DNA from: Roseivirga pacifica
Lineage (GTDB): Bacteria; Bacteroidota; Bacteroidia; Cytophagales; Cyclobacteriaceae
Direction: 5' to 3'
Assembly (NCBI RefSeq): GCF_900111145.1
Contig: NZ_FOIR01000001.1
Coordinates: 1,371,501-1,435,500 of the forward strand
DNA length: 64,000 nucleotides
A program made the translations under genes and the position numbers. Position 1 is the first letter of the stretch; every line of letters begins with the position of its first letter. Of the stretch, positions 52,179 through 61,898 are shown in pieces. The notes below the pieces were generated by a model. That model made no database searches, was not told the origin of the DNA, and worked only from the letters and a program-made list of their open reading frames with translations.

Positions 52179-52186
52179 TAGTTTTG
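52179..52186 (+). promoter_or_regulatory. -7 promoter box for the giant T9SS gene (TAGTTTTG)
   Basis: A perfect TAnnTTTG 36 bases before the ATG at 52223. A TTGG lies about 24 bases upstream, rather far for a -33 element. Confidence 0.4.
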
Positions 52187-52222
52187 AGACTTCAATTTTT
52201 TGCTTCTTAGATTGATTTTACA

Positions 52223-55200
52223 ATGCCCACACGTTTGCTTGCTGCTTTCATAATTTTGGTTTTAGGTTCTTCAAATCTAAAGTCTCAAAACTCAAATCCA
52301 CCCATTTTCACAAGCTCTCCTGTGACAGTGGTGAAGGATACTTCTTACTACAAATACTTGATAGAGGTAAATGATCCAGATGGTGATGACTTTGCTGTGC
52401 AAACTATGGAACTGCCTGAATGGCTTCAGTTTTTGAAAACGGCATCTGTTAGGTCAACAAGAGGGAATCCTTATGTAGATGAAATAAGAGATGGAGACGC
52501 TTCTAGTGCTACATTTTATCGGATGACCAGTACTGCTTTAGACAATGAGGGGAATATATATTTTACTGAAGGCTCTACAGTTAGGGTTTTAAAAGTTGAT
52601 GGGAGTATAGAGACCATAGCGGGAGGAGCTGAGAGAGGGTATCAGAATGGTACTGGTATAAATGCGAAGTTTGAGTCGCTAGGTGCTATTGTTTTTGCTC
52701 CAGATAGTACATTGATGGTTGCAGATGAACGTAACAATGCGATTAGAAATGTTTCTAGAGAAGGCGTAGTAAGAACATTTTTTAAGGGTGAGTATGGGCA
52801 CCAAGATGGTGGTTTTTCAGAGGCTAAAATCGGAGGCCCAATGGGCTTAGCGTATGACAGCCAAGGCAACCTGATTTTTTCTGACATGAATACATACTAT
52901 GTAAGAAAGATTACTCCTGATAGTTTGGTTGTAACTATTGCTGGGAATTCCATTAAGCATTGTGGTGTAAATGGTGTGCCAACGTGGTGCACTTATATTG
53001 GAGGGAACACAGATGGCTCAGGAGATGTAGCCAAATTTAATTACCCATATAAGCTTGGTGTTGATAATAACGATAATATCTATTTACTCGAATTTGGAGT
53101 TGGTAGTATTAGAAAAATAACACCTGATGGTTATGTGACAACTTTAGCAGGAGGTGATTCTAATTCACGGGAGATAGTGGATGGTTTAGGCTCTGAGGCA
53201 TCATTTGTATATCCATGGGGAATCACTATTGATTCGGATAACAATATATATGTACTCGATAATCGGTTTGTAAGAAAAGTGAGTCCTGAGGGTAAAGTAA
53301 CTACTCTGGCAGGAGAAGGGTATGATGTAGGAGGGGATTTCAACATTACGGGGGGAGGGACTCTTTACTTTCACAACGATCATATTTATGTGCCTTTTGA
53401 AGGTGTAATCCATGAGTTGGAATTAAAGCATAAGCTTACAGGCAACCCAAGAGCGAAGGCTGGCATATACCCGGTAGGTATTCGGGCAACAGATGAGTTT
53501 GGAAATAGTTCTTTACATGAGTTTGAGGTGGAGGTTGTTGATGAAAATCAACCCAAAGTACTTGAGTTTGAAGTGTTCAATGATATGGATACTGTGTTCG
53601 GTGATTACTTTACCAGCAGAATCGTTTTTTCAGAAAAGGTAAAAAATATTGACCCATCAGACTTTACCATTACTGGCGACCTTACTAATTATGAGATAGC
53701 ACCGCTAGTTCAGGTAAGCAACGACTCTATATTCAATATAAGAGTTGATGGTTTAGTAGGCACGGGGGAGTTTACTCTAGGGTTAAAGGAGAATAATGAT
53801 ATTTCGGATTTTAACAATAACCTACTCATTCAGGAAGAGTCGGTGTTGAATACAGAGCCATTGTTTAAGACAGATAACCTAGCTCCGGTTATAACATCAT
53901 CAGTTGAGGATGCTAGCATTATCAATGATACTATTTACTCTTACCCAATTACAGTGGTAGATGAAAATTTGGCTACATTAGATTTTTCTGCCTCTACGGG
54001 GTTACCGGATTGGTTACATATTCTCAAGTCTAACTGGCAAATAGAGCAACTTGGTAGCGGTGTTCCTGGTACAAAGGGTGGACATTTAGATACGGCAGAA
54101 TTTTATAGGCCAAGTACTATTTTGGTTGATGAGAACAGAAACCTTTATGTAATTAGGACTACATATTTCAATAAAATTTCACACAAAAGTATTGTTTCTC
54201 AAATCCCTTTATATCATAGTGTTAATGGGGAAATTTCTGCGCTCGACAATAGTGGTAATATAATAGCTGCAAGTTTTTTAGATGGTGATAAGCCAGCAAT
54301 TTTCAAAGTGAGTCCATTCGGAGATAAGCAATTATTGGCTGGTGGTAAGGCAAAAGGTATTGTAGATGGGACAAATGGAGTAGCTAGTTTCAATAACATA
54401 GTAGATATAACTGTTGCAGAGGACGGAAGTCTTTACTTAATAGACGATTACCTAATTAGAAAAGTTGATGTTAATGGGGTAGTTACTACACTTGCAGGTT
54501 CAGCTTTAGGGCATAAAGATGGAGGGGGAGCTGAAGCAGAGTTTTTTTATCCTCAGGCTCTTGATATAAGTCCAGAAGGCTTTTTGGTGGTTGCAGAAAG
54601 CGAAAGTTTAAGAAAAGTCAGTTTCGAAGGAGAGGTGACAACTATTGGAGGAACAGTTAATGCGTATTTATCAAAAGACGGTGATTTAGCTGAAGCGCGT
54701 TTCTATGGGATAAATGAGATTGAGATAAGTGAAGCTGGGGAGATGTTTTTTATTGAAGCTGGAGTACTAAGGTATGTAAGTGCGTCAGGTTATGTAAAAA
54801 CCCTCTTCGAAAGAGATGCTAATCCATTTGAATATTTAAAAAGTCTAGCTTTAGGCCCCAATGGTGAGTTATACGTAATTGATGACAATACAATAAAAAA
54901 GCTTACTTACGACTTTGAGTTATATGGAAATGCGATCAATAGAAGTGGTGATTTTGATATAACTATTAATGTTGAAGATAATGCTGGTTTTTCGGATAGC
55001 CAAAACATAAGCGTATCTGTGCAAGATGTGACACTTCCAGAAATTGATTACTTCAATAGAACCTCGCCTAATCAGGGGGCTGGATTTACCAAGGAGATTG
55101 TTTTTGAGGTAGGCTTTTCAGAGAAGGTAAGCGGTGTTAATCGAGATGCTTTTGAGCTAAATCTGGACGGAACTGTTTCGGCTGATATAGGGAATGTGCT

Positions 55201-58200
55201 TTATGAAACTGATAGCGCAGCTGCTAAAATTTCTATAATAATTAACGGTGGTAGAGGTAACATTAACCTATCTATTCAAGAAGATAATGAGATAAAGGAT
55301 TCTGTGGGGAACGCTCTAGGGAATGTGAGTGTAGATAATAGTGATGAAAGATTCTATTTCTACAACGATGCTCCAAGATTTAATGGGGTAAGTCAGTTTG
55401 AAGTAAATGCTGGTGAAAAATTTGAGTTTCAGGTTTATCCTTATGATCGAAATGGACATGACCTAGAGGTGTACGAGGGGGAGAACTGGCCGGAGGGTCT
55501 TACATTAACATCTCGTTATGTTACCGATACTGAAGTTTATGCTGATATGGATGGTCAAGACAATTCTTTGTTTGACCAACCAAAAGCAATTGCTTTCGAT
55601 ACTATTGGAAATGCCTTCGTTATTAATGCAGCAAATGGTCAAATATCAAAAATTTCTACTAACAAGGTTAAGACTTCTCTTGTAGACTACTCCTCTTTAA
55701 AAGGCACTCCAGAGGATTTAGCCATTGATAAGTACGGCAATATTTATATTGCTGACTCTGAATGGAATATCATTAGTAAAATTTCTTATTCTGGAGAGGT
55801 ATCAATTTACGCGGGTAAGAAGAGTGAGTCAGGCTTTGCCAATGGTTCTCTAGATGAAGCTAGGTTTAATGGCCCGTCTGGTATTACAATTGATACTTTG
55901 GGGAATTTATATGTTGCTGATCAGGGAAATCATGCAATAAGGAAGATCAATACTGATGGAGTTGTGAGTACATTGGTAGGAAATGGTAGTGCCGGTTATA
56001 AAGATGGAGAACTTACCTCAGTCCTATTGAATCGACCAAACACGATCTCTTTTAACAATTCAACAGGTACTATTTATTTTGGTGAGATAGGGAATGAAGC
56101 TTTACGACAGATAGAAGGTGATTCAGTAAATACAGTCGCGGGAGGAGAAATTTCGGAGAGTATTGTCCCTTATGGAATAGCCAATGTTGGGCATAGAGTT
56201 TTCTTTACTCATGGTGCTTCAAATGCTGTTTTCGAATTAATCGATAGTGAGGTTGTATCAGTTTCGGGAGGAGAAATAGGTGATGTTAATGGTGATGGGG
56301 ATAATGCAAAGTTTCATAGGCCTGAAGGGTTAGCTTACTACGAGAATGCTCTTTATGTTGCAGACAGAAATAATAATACTCTTAGAAAAGTTCTGCTTAC
56401 TAAAGACCTCGTTGAGGGTATAGTAGATAATCAGGCTTATTTGTATTTTAAATTAGAGGTTGTTGACCCAATGGGATATAAGGGAGAAAAAAACTATAGT
56501 GTGCGAATATTCCCATCAGACCCTCCTGAAATACATCAGCTAAACCCTTCAACTTTTTCAAACGCAAACTCTAACACGCTATTCAGTGTCTATTGGAACA
56601 AATTGGTTATTCCTAATGAGGGAAAAATTCAGATTAGGCGTTTCGAGGATGATAGTATTTATAAAGAGATCGATGTTAACTCTGATAAAATTTCTTTTGA
56701 TGAGAATAGGATGGAATTCAGAGAGAGTCTAAACCTCGGAGTTGCTTACTATATCCTAATCCCAGATTCTTCATTTCATGATGGTTTAGGTCAATATTTT
56801 AAAGGCTTGCGAGAAAAGCGTGATTGGATGTTTGGCATTAGTGATTATTCTGGTTCAGCACCAAGTATTACTTCCATTTCAAGATATAACAGTAAACCGG
56901 AGGTGCAGCGCAGAAGCTATGTTCAGTTCTCTGTTCTGTTTAATACAGATGTTAGAATAAATAATGTTGATGATATCTTAATAAATTTTACCGGTGACTC
57001 TGCTAGAATAGAAGGGTTTGAATCACGGTTTAGTAGTCACTTTGTAGTGAATGTAAGGACATTTGGAGAGGGGGAATTATCGATTGACCTTAAATCTGAT
57101 GGAAGTATTGTAAGTCGATCAGATGTCAGTTATGATGGTAAAGTCTACTATAAGGAGAACTATATTATAAAAAATGAAGCCCCAGAGTTCGAAATTCAAA
57201 CTAATGCTCAAATTGTAGACACAGTAAATTATAGTGCCCCCATACATGTTTCTGATGTAGAGCGAGATGGAGTAACTCTAGAGTCTATAAGTTTGCCAGA
57301 GTGGATAGATATGGTAGATGATACTGTATACACTGTTTCAACTTATTTAGGTCCTATTGAAAATCAAGACTTGCTTATAACAGGGGATAGAGATTTTGGA
57401 AATAACGAGGCTGAGATAGTCAGTGACCTGAACAACCCAAGAATGACAGCTATAGGTGCTGACGGCACAGTTTACTCAATTAATTCATACGGCATTTCAG
57501 TTGCTTCACTTGATACTAGCTATTTTTTAAGTATTACTGGAGGTTTTACAGATGGGCCAATTGAGGAAGCTGGTTTCAGAACGGTTACTGGTATTGATGT
57601 TGATGAATTGGGTAATATTTATGTTGTGGACCAAAATCAAAAAGCGCTTAGGAAAATTGATGTTGATGGGAATGTAACTACGCTTGCCGGATCGCAAGAA
57701 TATGGGAATGCTGATGGGGTAGGAGCAGATGCTAGGTTTCAGTGGATAACTGAGATTAAAGTCGTTAATTCTGATAGTATTTTGATCGGTGACTATAATT
57801 TGCTAAGGCTTGTTAAGTCAAATGGAGAGGTGTCAACGCTAGCAGGTAAGGTTAACTTCTCTTCTAATTTAGAAGGGCCTGGTTTAGAAGTAGGACTTGG
57901 AAAAATTATAGGTCTAGATGTGGACAGTAAGAGTAATATTTACATTGTAGATGGAGAATATGACAATATAAAAAAGTACGACTCCGAAGGGAATATTACT
58001 ATTGTTGCTGGTAACAAAGAGTTGTATCGTGGTGAAGTCTTAGATGATAGAGATGGTGCATTAGACTCTGCAGTTTTTAGAAGCCCATATGATATTACTT
58101 TTAACGATAGGGATAGAAAACTATACATTTCCTCTAGCCAACCTAGTGTTATTAGAACCATTGATTTGGAAGATCAAGTTGTTCAAACTATTGCAGGCTC

Positions 58201-60493
58201 AAAGAATTACTTTTTTAGTGGATTTAAGGATGGAAATGGTATTGAAGCATTGTTTAATTATCCTCGAGAAATAATGTCCTATAATGGAGATGTTTATGTT
58301 AGAGAAAACTCCAGAATTCGAAAAATAACAGCTAATAAAAAGCTAGTGGGTAACCCTGTGGGGCAGCTTGGAGTACATCGAGTTGTTTTGAAAGCCACAG
58401 ATCATGCAGGGGCCTCAACTGTGCAAGAGTTTAATATTGAGGTTGTAAGAGTAATACAGTCGGAAAACATTCAAGTGCAACCGGTTTCTGACATTTTCAA
58501 AAAAGAAGACTTTGAAGCGTTCCAAATTCAATTGGATGAAGTTTTCATAACCTCATTGGAGAGTATGAATTATTCTGTTTTGGGGGCGACTAATGTTAAT
58601 GTTACTATCCAAGGGGGTAAACTCACTTTTAGTTCTAAAGAAGACATCTATGGAGAGGATGATTTAATTATTATTGCCGAATCGGGTAATGAAAGTGCAT
58701 CTGTCGAGTTTAAGTTATTCATAGAATCTGTAAATGATTCTCCGACAAATATTAACCTTTCAAACCTTGGTATAGCTGAGAACTCACCAATAAACACGGT
58801 CATTGGAGTGCTGACTACAGATGATGTTGATGGAGGTAGTCATACTTACACAATCATGGAAGGTTCTGAACTTGTAACTCTAAAAGAGGGTGAGCTTTTG
58901 GCTAATTCCGTTTTTGATTTTGAAACGACTGATGAATTAGTAGTTAGAATAAAAAGCCAAGATCTTGATGGTGCATTTTATGAAAAGGAGTTTGTTCTTT
59001 CTATTACTGATGTTAATGAGAAGCCTTTATCTCTAGTCTTAGAATCCTATTCTTTGAGCGAGAATAATAAAATTGGGGATGTTTTTGCAAAAATCATCTC
59101 TGAAGATCCAGATTATGATGACACCTATTTTTATACCCTTGTAGAGGGTGAAGGAGATGCTGATAACAGTCTCTTTGAGGTCGATGGAGAGAATCTTCTG
59201 GCACAAACTGTATTCGATTTTGAGACGAAGAATGAATATCGCATTAGACTTAGAGTAACCGATGAGGCGGGCTTGTTTCATGAAGAGCAAATGACCTTAA
59301 GCGTATTAGATGTTAATGAGAAGCCTTTATCTCTAGTCTTAGAATCCTATTCTTTGAGCGAGAATAATAAAATTGGGGATGTTTTTTCAAAAATCATCTC
59401 TGAAGATCCAGATTATGATGACACCTATTTTTATACCCTTGTAGAGGGTGAAGGAGATGCTGATAACAGTCTCTTTGAGGTCGATGGAGAGAATCTTCTG
59501 GTACAAACTGTATTCGATTTTGAGACGAAGAATGAATATCGCATTAGACTTAGAGTAACCGATGAGGTGGGTTTGTTTCATGAAGAGCAAATGACCTTAA
59601 GCGTATTAGATGTTAATGAGAAGCCTTCATCTCTAGTCTTAGAATCCTATTCTTTGAGCGAGAATAATAAAATTGGGGATGTTTTTGCAAAAATCATCTC
59701 TGAAGATCCAGATTATGATGACACCTATTTTTATACCCTTGTAGAGGGTGAAGGAGATGCTGACAACAGTCTCTTTGAGGTCGATGGAGAGAATCTTCTG
59801 GCACAAACTGTATTTGATTTTGAGACGAAGAATGAATATCGCATTAGACTTAGAGTAACCGATGAGGTGGGTTTGTTTCATGAAGAGCAAATGACCCTAA
59901 ACATATTAGACGTTCCAGAGGCTGTTTTGGGTGAAACTCCGGAAACTTTAGATTTTGGTATAGTTGAGGAAGGGAGTCAAGTCCAAAAGACTTTAAGTAT
60001 AGAGAATACTGGGAGTGCAGACCTACTTATTGAATCCATCATAGCATCTAGTGGGTTCGAAGTAGATTGGAGTGTGGGCACTCTTATTCCCGGAGAATCC
60101 TTGGGGTTAGTTGTTACATTTACACCTATGGAAGCCATCCTGTATGAGGGGAGCCTTGAAATTGTATATAGTGGAGGCACTCGACTGATTAGTTTAAGTG
60201 GAGAAGGAGAGATTGTTACAGGTTTTGATATTGAGATTAGTGAGTTGCAAGATATGTTCAATGTATACCCAACTCCTTCTGCCAATGTGGTATTCATGGA
60301 AGTTGACAATTTAGTGTTGCCTAATGTTAAATTGATAGAGTTGAGAAGTATAGAAGGGAGGTTACTTCAAGTATGGGGAAGACCTAGCTTATTGAATGAG
60401 TTAGACTTAAGTAACTATACTGAAGGAGTATATCTGGTACGTGCGGTTCTAGAGAATGGAACTGTATCCAAGAAGGTGATAATAGCTAGATAG
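52223..60493 (+). CDS. Giant secreted NHL-propeller / cadherin-repeat protein with T9SS sorting domain
   Basis: A 2756-residue surface or secreted protein. Order: signal peptide (1-21); four NHL-type beta-propellers (about 90-395, 607-896, 1106-1396, 1716-2040) built from units such as IRKITPDGYVTTLAGG; between them Ig-like and 'FSEKV'-type beta domains with Asp-rich loops; a cadherin-like region (about 2170-2562) whose last three units are almost identical 100-residue repeats; an ASPM/Hydin-type beta domain (about 2566-2662, LDFGIVEEGSQVQKTLSIEN); and a T9SS type A C-terminal domain (about 2675-2756, FNVYPTPSANVVFMEVDN, ending SKKVIIAR). It should be moved across the outer membrane by T9SS and anchored or released. 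An adhesin or surface-binding role is likely. Confidence 0.9.
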   Translation: MPTRLLAAFIILVLGSSNLKSQNSNPPIFTSSPVTVVKDTSYYKYLIEVNDPDGDDFAVQTMELPEWLQFLKTASVRSTRGNPYVDEIRDGDASSATFYRMTSTALDNEGNIYFTEGSTVRVLKVDGSIETIAGGAERGYQNGTGINAKFESLGAIVFAPDSTLMVADERNNAIRNVSREGVVRTFFKGEYGHQDGGFSEAKIGGPMGLAYDSQGNLIFSDMNTYYVRKITPDSLVVTIAGNSIKHCGVNGVPTWCTYIGGNTDGSGDVAKFNYPYKLGVDNNDNIYLLEFGVGSIRKITPDGYVTTLAGGDSNSREIVDGLGSEASFVYPWGITIDSDNNIYVLDNRFVRKVSPEGKVTTLAGEGYDVGGDFNITGGGTLYFHNDHIYVPFEGVIHELELKHKLTGNPRAKAGIYPVGIRATDEFGNSSLHEFEVEVVDENQPKVLEFEVFNDMDTVFGDYFTSRIVFSEKVKNIDPSDFTITGDLTNYEIAPLVQVSNDSIFNIRVDGLVGTGEFTLGLKENNDISDFNNNLLIQEESVLNTEPLFKTDNLAPVITSSVEDASIINDTIYSYPITVVDENLATLDFSASTGLPDWLHILKSNWQIEQLGSGVPGTKGGHLDTAEFYRPSTILVDENRNLYVIRTTYFNKISHKSIVSQIPLYHSVNGEISALDNSGNIIAASFLDGDKPAIFKVSPFGDKQLLAGGKAKGIVDGTNGVASFNNIVDITVAEDGSLYLIDDYLIRKVDVNGVVTTLAGSALGHKDGGGAEAEFFYPQALDISPEGFLVVAESESLRKVSFEGEVTTIGGTVNAYLSKDGDLAEARFYGINEIEISEAGEMFFIEAGVLRYVSASGYVKTLFERDANPFEYLKSLALGPNGELYVIDDNTIKKLTYDFELYGNAINRSGDFDITINVEDNAGFSDSQNISVSVQDVTLPEIDYFNRTSPNQGAGFTKEIVFEVGFSEKVSGVNRDAFELNLDGTVSADIGNVLYETDSAAAKISIIINGGRGNINLSIQEDNEIKDSVGNALGNVSVDNSDERFYFYNDAPRFNGVSQFEVNAGEKFEFQVYPYDRNGHDLEVYEGENWPEGLTLTSRYVTDTEVYADMDGQDNSLFDQPKAIAFDTIGNAFVINAANGQISKISTNKVKTSLVDYSSLKGTPEDLAIDKYGNIYIADSEWNIISKISYSGEVSIYAGKKSESGFANGSLDEARFNGPSGITIDTLGNLYVADQGNHAIRKINTDGVVSTLVGNGSAGYKDGELTSVLLNRPNTISFNNSTGTIYFGEIGNEALRQIEGDSVNTVAGGEISESIVPYGIANVGHRVFFTHGASNAVFELIDSEVVSVSGGEIGDVNGDGDNAKFHRPEGLAYYENALYVADRNNNTLRKVLLTKDLVEGIVDNQAYLYFKLEVVDPMGYKGEKNYSVRIFPSDPPEIHQLNPSTFSNANSNTLFSVYWNKLVIPNEGKIQIRRFEDDSIYKEIDVNSDKISFDENRMEFRESLNLGVAYYILIPDSSFHDGLGQYFKGLREKRDWMFGISDYSGSAPSITSISRYNSKPEVQRRSYVQFSVLFNTDVRINNVDDILINFTGDSARIEGFESRFSSHFVVNVRTFGEGELSIDLKSDGSIVSRSDVSYDGKVYYKENYIIKNEAPEFEIQTNAQIVDTVNYSAPIHVSDVERDGVTLESISLPEWIDMVDDTVYTVSTYLGPIENQDLLITGDRDFGNNEAEIVSDLNNPRMTAIGADGTVYSINSYGISVASLDTSYFLSITGGFTDGPIEEAGFRTVTGIDVDELGNIYVVDQNQKALRKIDVDGNVTTLAGSQEYGNADGVGADARFQWITEIKVVNSDSILIGDYNLLRLVKSNGEVSTLAGKVNFSSNLEGPGLEVGLGKIIGLDVDSKSNIYIVDGEYDNIKKYDSEGNITIVAGNKELYRGEVLDDRDGALDSAVFRSPYDITFNDRDRKLYISSSQPSVIRTIDLEDQVVQTIAGSKNYFFSGFKDGNGIEALFNYPREIMSYNGDVYVRENSRIRKITANKKLVGNPVGQLGVHRVVLKATDHAGASTVQEFNIEVVRVIQSENIQVQPVSDIFKKEDFEAFQIQLDEVFITSLESMNYSVLGATNVNVTIQGGKLTFSSKEDIYGEDDLIIIAESGNESASVEFKLFIESVNDSPTNINLSNLGIAENSPINTVIGVLTTDDVDGGSHTYTIMEGSELVTLKEGELLANSVFDFETTDELVVRIKSQDLDGAFYEKEFVLSITDVNEKPLSLVLESYSLSENNKIGDVFAKIISEDPDYDDTYFYTLVEGEGDADNSLFEVDGENLLAQTVFDFETKNEYRIRLRVTDEAGLFHEEQMTLSVLDVNEKPLSLVLESYSLSENNKIGDVFSKIISEDPDYDDTYFYTLVEGEGDADNSLFEVDGENLLVQTVFDFETKNEYRIRLRVTDEVGLFHEEQMTLSVLDVNEKPSSLVLESYSLSENNKIGDVFAKIISEDPDYDDTYFYTLVEGEGDADNSLFEVDGENLLAQTVFDFETKNEYRIRLRVTDEVGLFHEEQMTLNILDVPEAVLGETPETLDFGIVEEGSQVQKTLSIENTGSADLLIESIIASSGFEVDWSVGTLIPGESLGLVVTFTPMEAILYEGSLEIVYSGGTRLISLSGEGEIVTGFDIEISELQDMFNVYPTPSANVVFMEVDNLVLPNVKLIELRSIEGRLLQVWGRPSLLNELDLSNYTEGVYLVRAVLENGTVSKKVIIAR
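59009..59908 (+). repeat. Three tandem 300-bp repeats (cadherin-like domain)
   Basis: Units at 59009-59308, 59309-59608 and 59609-59908 each encode 100 residues beginning DVNEKP and differ by only a few bases each. Changes include GCA/TCA (Ala/Ser) near 59389, GCA/GTA near 59502, and GCG/GTG with C/T near 59268-59274 and in the later copies. A more diverged, older unit precedes them (58740-59008). The near-identity at synonymous sites indicates a recent duplication or ongoing gene conversion. Confidence 0.97.
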
Positions 60494-60494
60494 A

Positions 60495-60521
60495 AAAAAG
60501 CAGCCCTAAAGCTGCTTTTTT
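60495..60521. terminator. Bidirectional terminator after the giant gene
   Basis: AAAAAGCAGC and GCTGCTTTTT pair perfectly around CCTAAA; the plus strand continues with T, the minus strand with A/T-rich sequence toward the MFS gene 3' end. Confidence 0.9.
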
Positions 60522-60542
60522 ATTAAGGATTCGGAATTCGTT

Positions 60543-61892
60543 TTAAGTGGTTATCGTGTCGTCTTCGTCTTTTACAACTTTGAGCGAAAGTGCAGCAAAA
60601 ATCATAAACACTCCGGAAAGAACGATTGAGAGCATTGGGTTGCCGCCAAAAAAGTTTTTAATAATTGAGCCACCCACAAAAGCATTGGTTATTTGAGGAA
60701 ACACAATGAAGAAATTGAAAAGCCCCATGTAAATACCCATTTTTTTGGCTGGTATAGAACCTGCTAAAATAGCGTATGGCATGGCCAGAATACTTGCCCA
60801 AGCAATACCCACGCAAACCATCGACCCAATTAACCAGTATTTATCTGGAGCGAAATACATGGAGATAAGACCAATTCCTCCAATCACAAGGGATATAGCG
60901 TGTGTTTGTTTTCTGCCTACTTTTTTAGCAATTGCTGGTAGGAAGAATGCGTAAATAGCCGAAACCAAATTGTATACTCCGAAAATAATTCCAACCCAAT
61001 CACCCGCATTCTGAAACTCTTGAGAGCTATTGTCGCTAGTAGGCAAGCCCCAAATGTGATGAGCAATGGCCGGGGTAGAAAATACCCACATGCCGTATAG
61101 CGCAAACCATGAGAAGAACTGTACCAAGCCCAGTTGCTTCATTGTTGCAGGCATGGCTCGTATGTCGTCAAATATCTGAAGAAACCCTTTTGATGATTCG
61201 GGTTCAGACACCACACCATCTTCTTCTTCAAAGGCTGCAGTTTCTTCAGGAGTGTACTCCTTGGTTGTGAAAACGGTGATTAGAATTGTAATTATCAGTA
61301 CAATGGCCCCGCAGATAAAACTCCAAACCAAACTTGGTGGAACTTGTCCCTCGGCAGCGGTATTGGGCACATTGAACCAATTAGTAATTGCCCACGGAAG
61401 CCATGAGCCTATAACTGCACCGATACCAATAAGAATAGTTTGTACGCTGAAACCAAGAGTTCTTTGATCCGATGGAAGTTTGTCTGCCACCAAAGCACGG
61501 AATGGTTCCATTGCTATATTAAAGCTGGCATCCATAATCATAAGAAAACCGGCACCTACCCAAAGGGCTGGCAGAAAAGCAATGAACAGGTCAGCTCGAG
61601 GCATTAAAATAAGCCCAATAGCTGCCAGTATGGCTCCGGTTAAAAAGTATGGTCTTCTTCGGCCAATTTTGGTCCAGGTTCGGTCGCTGTAGTGCCCAAT
61701 TATAGGCTGAACAATCATGCCGGTAAGTGGCGCTACTATCCAGAAAAGCGATAAATGCTCCACATCAGCACCAAATATTTGAAGTATTCGGCTGGCGTTG
61801 GCATTCTGCAGGGCAAAGCCCATTTGAATACCCAAAAACCCGAAACTCATGTTCCAGATCTGGAGAAAACTAAGGCGAGGTCTCTTTGACAT
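60543..61892 (-). CDS. MFS sugar transporter, SLC45-like
   Basis: A 449-residue transporter with twelve hydrophobic segments. The start, FLQIWNMSFGFLGIQMGFAL, and the A-motif region IGHYSDRTWTKIGRRRPYFLTGA mark the SLC45/glycoside-cation symporter group, which carries sucrose, maltose or glucose with protons. A charged cytosolic loop (about 213-240, EEEDGVVSEPESS) joins the two halves. It lies six bases downstream of a GH13 amylase gene that follows a GH31 gene, so it should import the malto-oligosaccharides or glucose they release. Confidence 0.9.
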   Translation of the reverse strand: MSKRPRLSFLQIWNMSFGFLGIQMGFALQNANASRILQIFGADVEHLSLFWIVAPLTGMIVQPIIGHYSDRTWTKIGRRRPYFLTGAILAAIGLILMPRADLFIAFLPALWVGAGFLMIMDASFNIAMEPFRALVADKLPSDQRTLGFSVQTILIGIGAVIGSWLPWAITNWFNVPNTAAEGQVPPSLVWSFICGAIVLIITILITVFTTKEYTPEETAAFEEEDGVVSEPESSKGFLQIFDDIRAMPATMKQLGLVQFFSWFALYGMWVFSTPAIAHHIWGLPTSDNSSQEFQNAGDWVGIIFGVYNLVSAIYAFFLPAIAKKVGRKQTHAISLVIGGIGLISMYFAPDKYWLIGSMVCVGIAWASILAMPYAILAGSIPAKKMGIYMGLFNFFIVFPQITNAFVGGSIIKNFFGGNPMLSIVLSGVFMIFAALSLKVVKDEDDTITT

Positions 61893-61898
61893 AGGCGG

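Noticed and set aside
59039-59890. Repeated antisense frames of 67-83 codons in the cadherin repeats
   Set aside because: They recur only because the DNA repeat recurs, and are antisense to the coding strand.
59009-59908. Could the 300-bp tandem repeats be a CRISPR array or insertion sequence?
   Set aside because: They are long, contiguous, in frame inside a coding gene and encode folded beta domains; there are no spacers or transposase.
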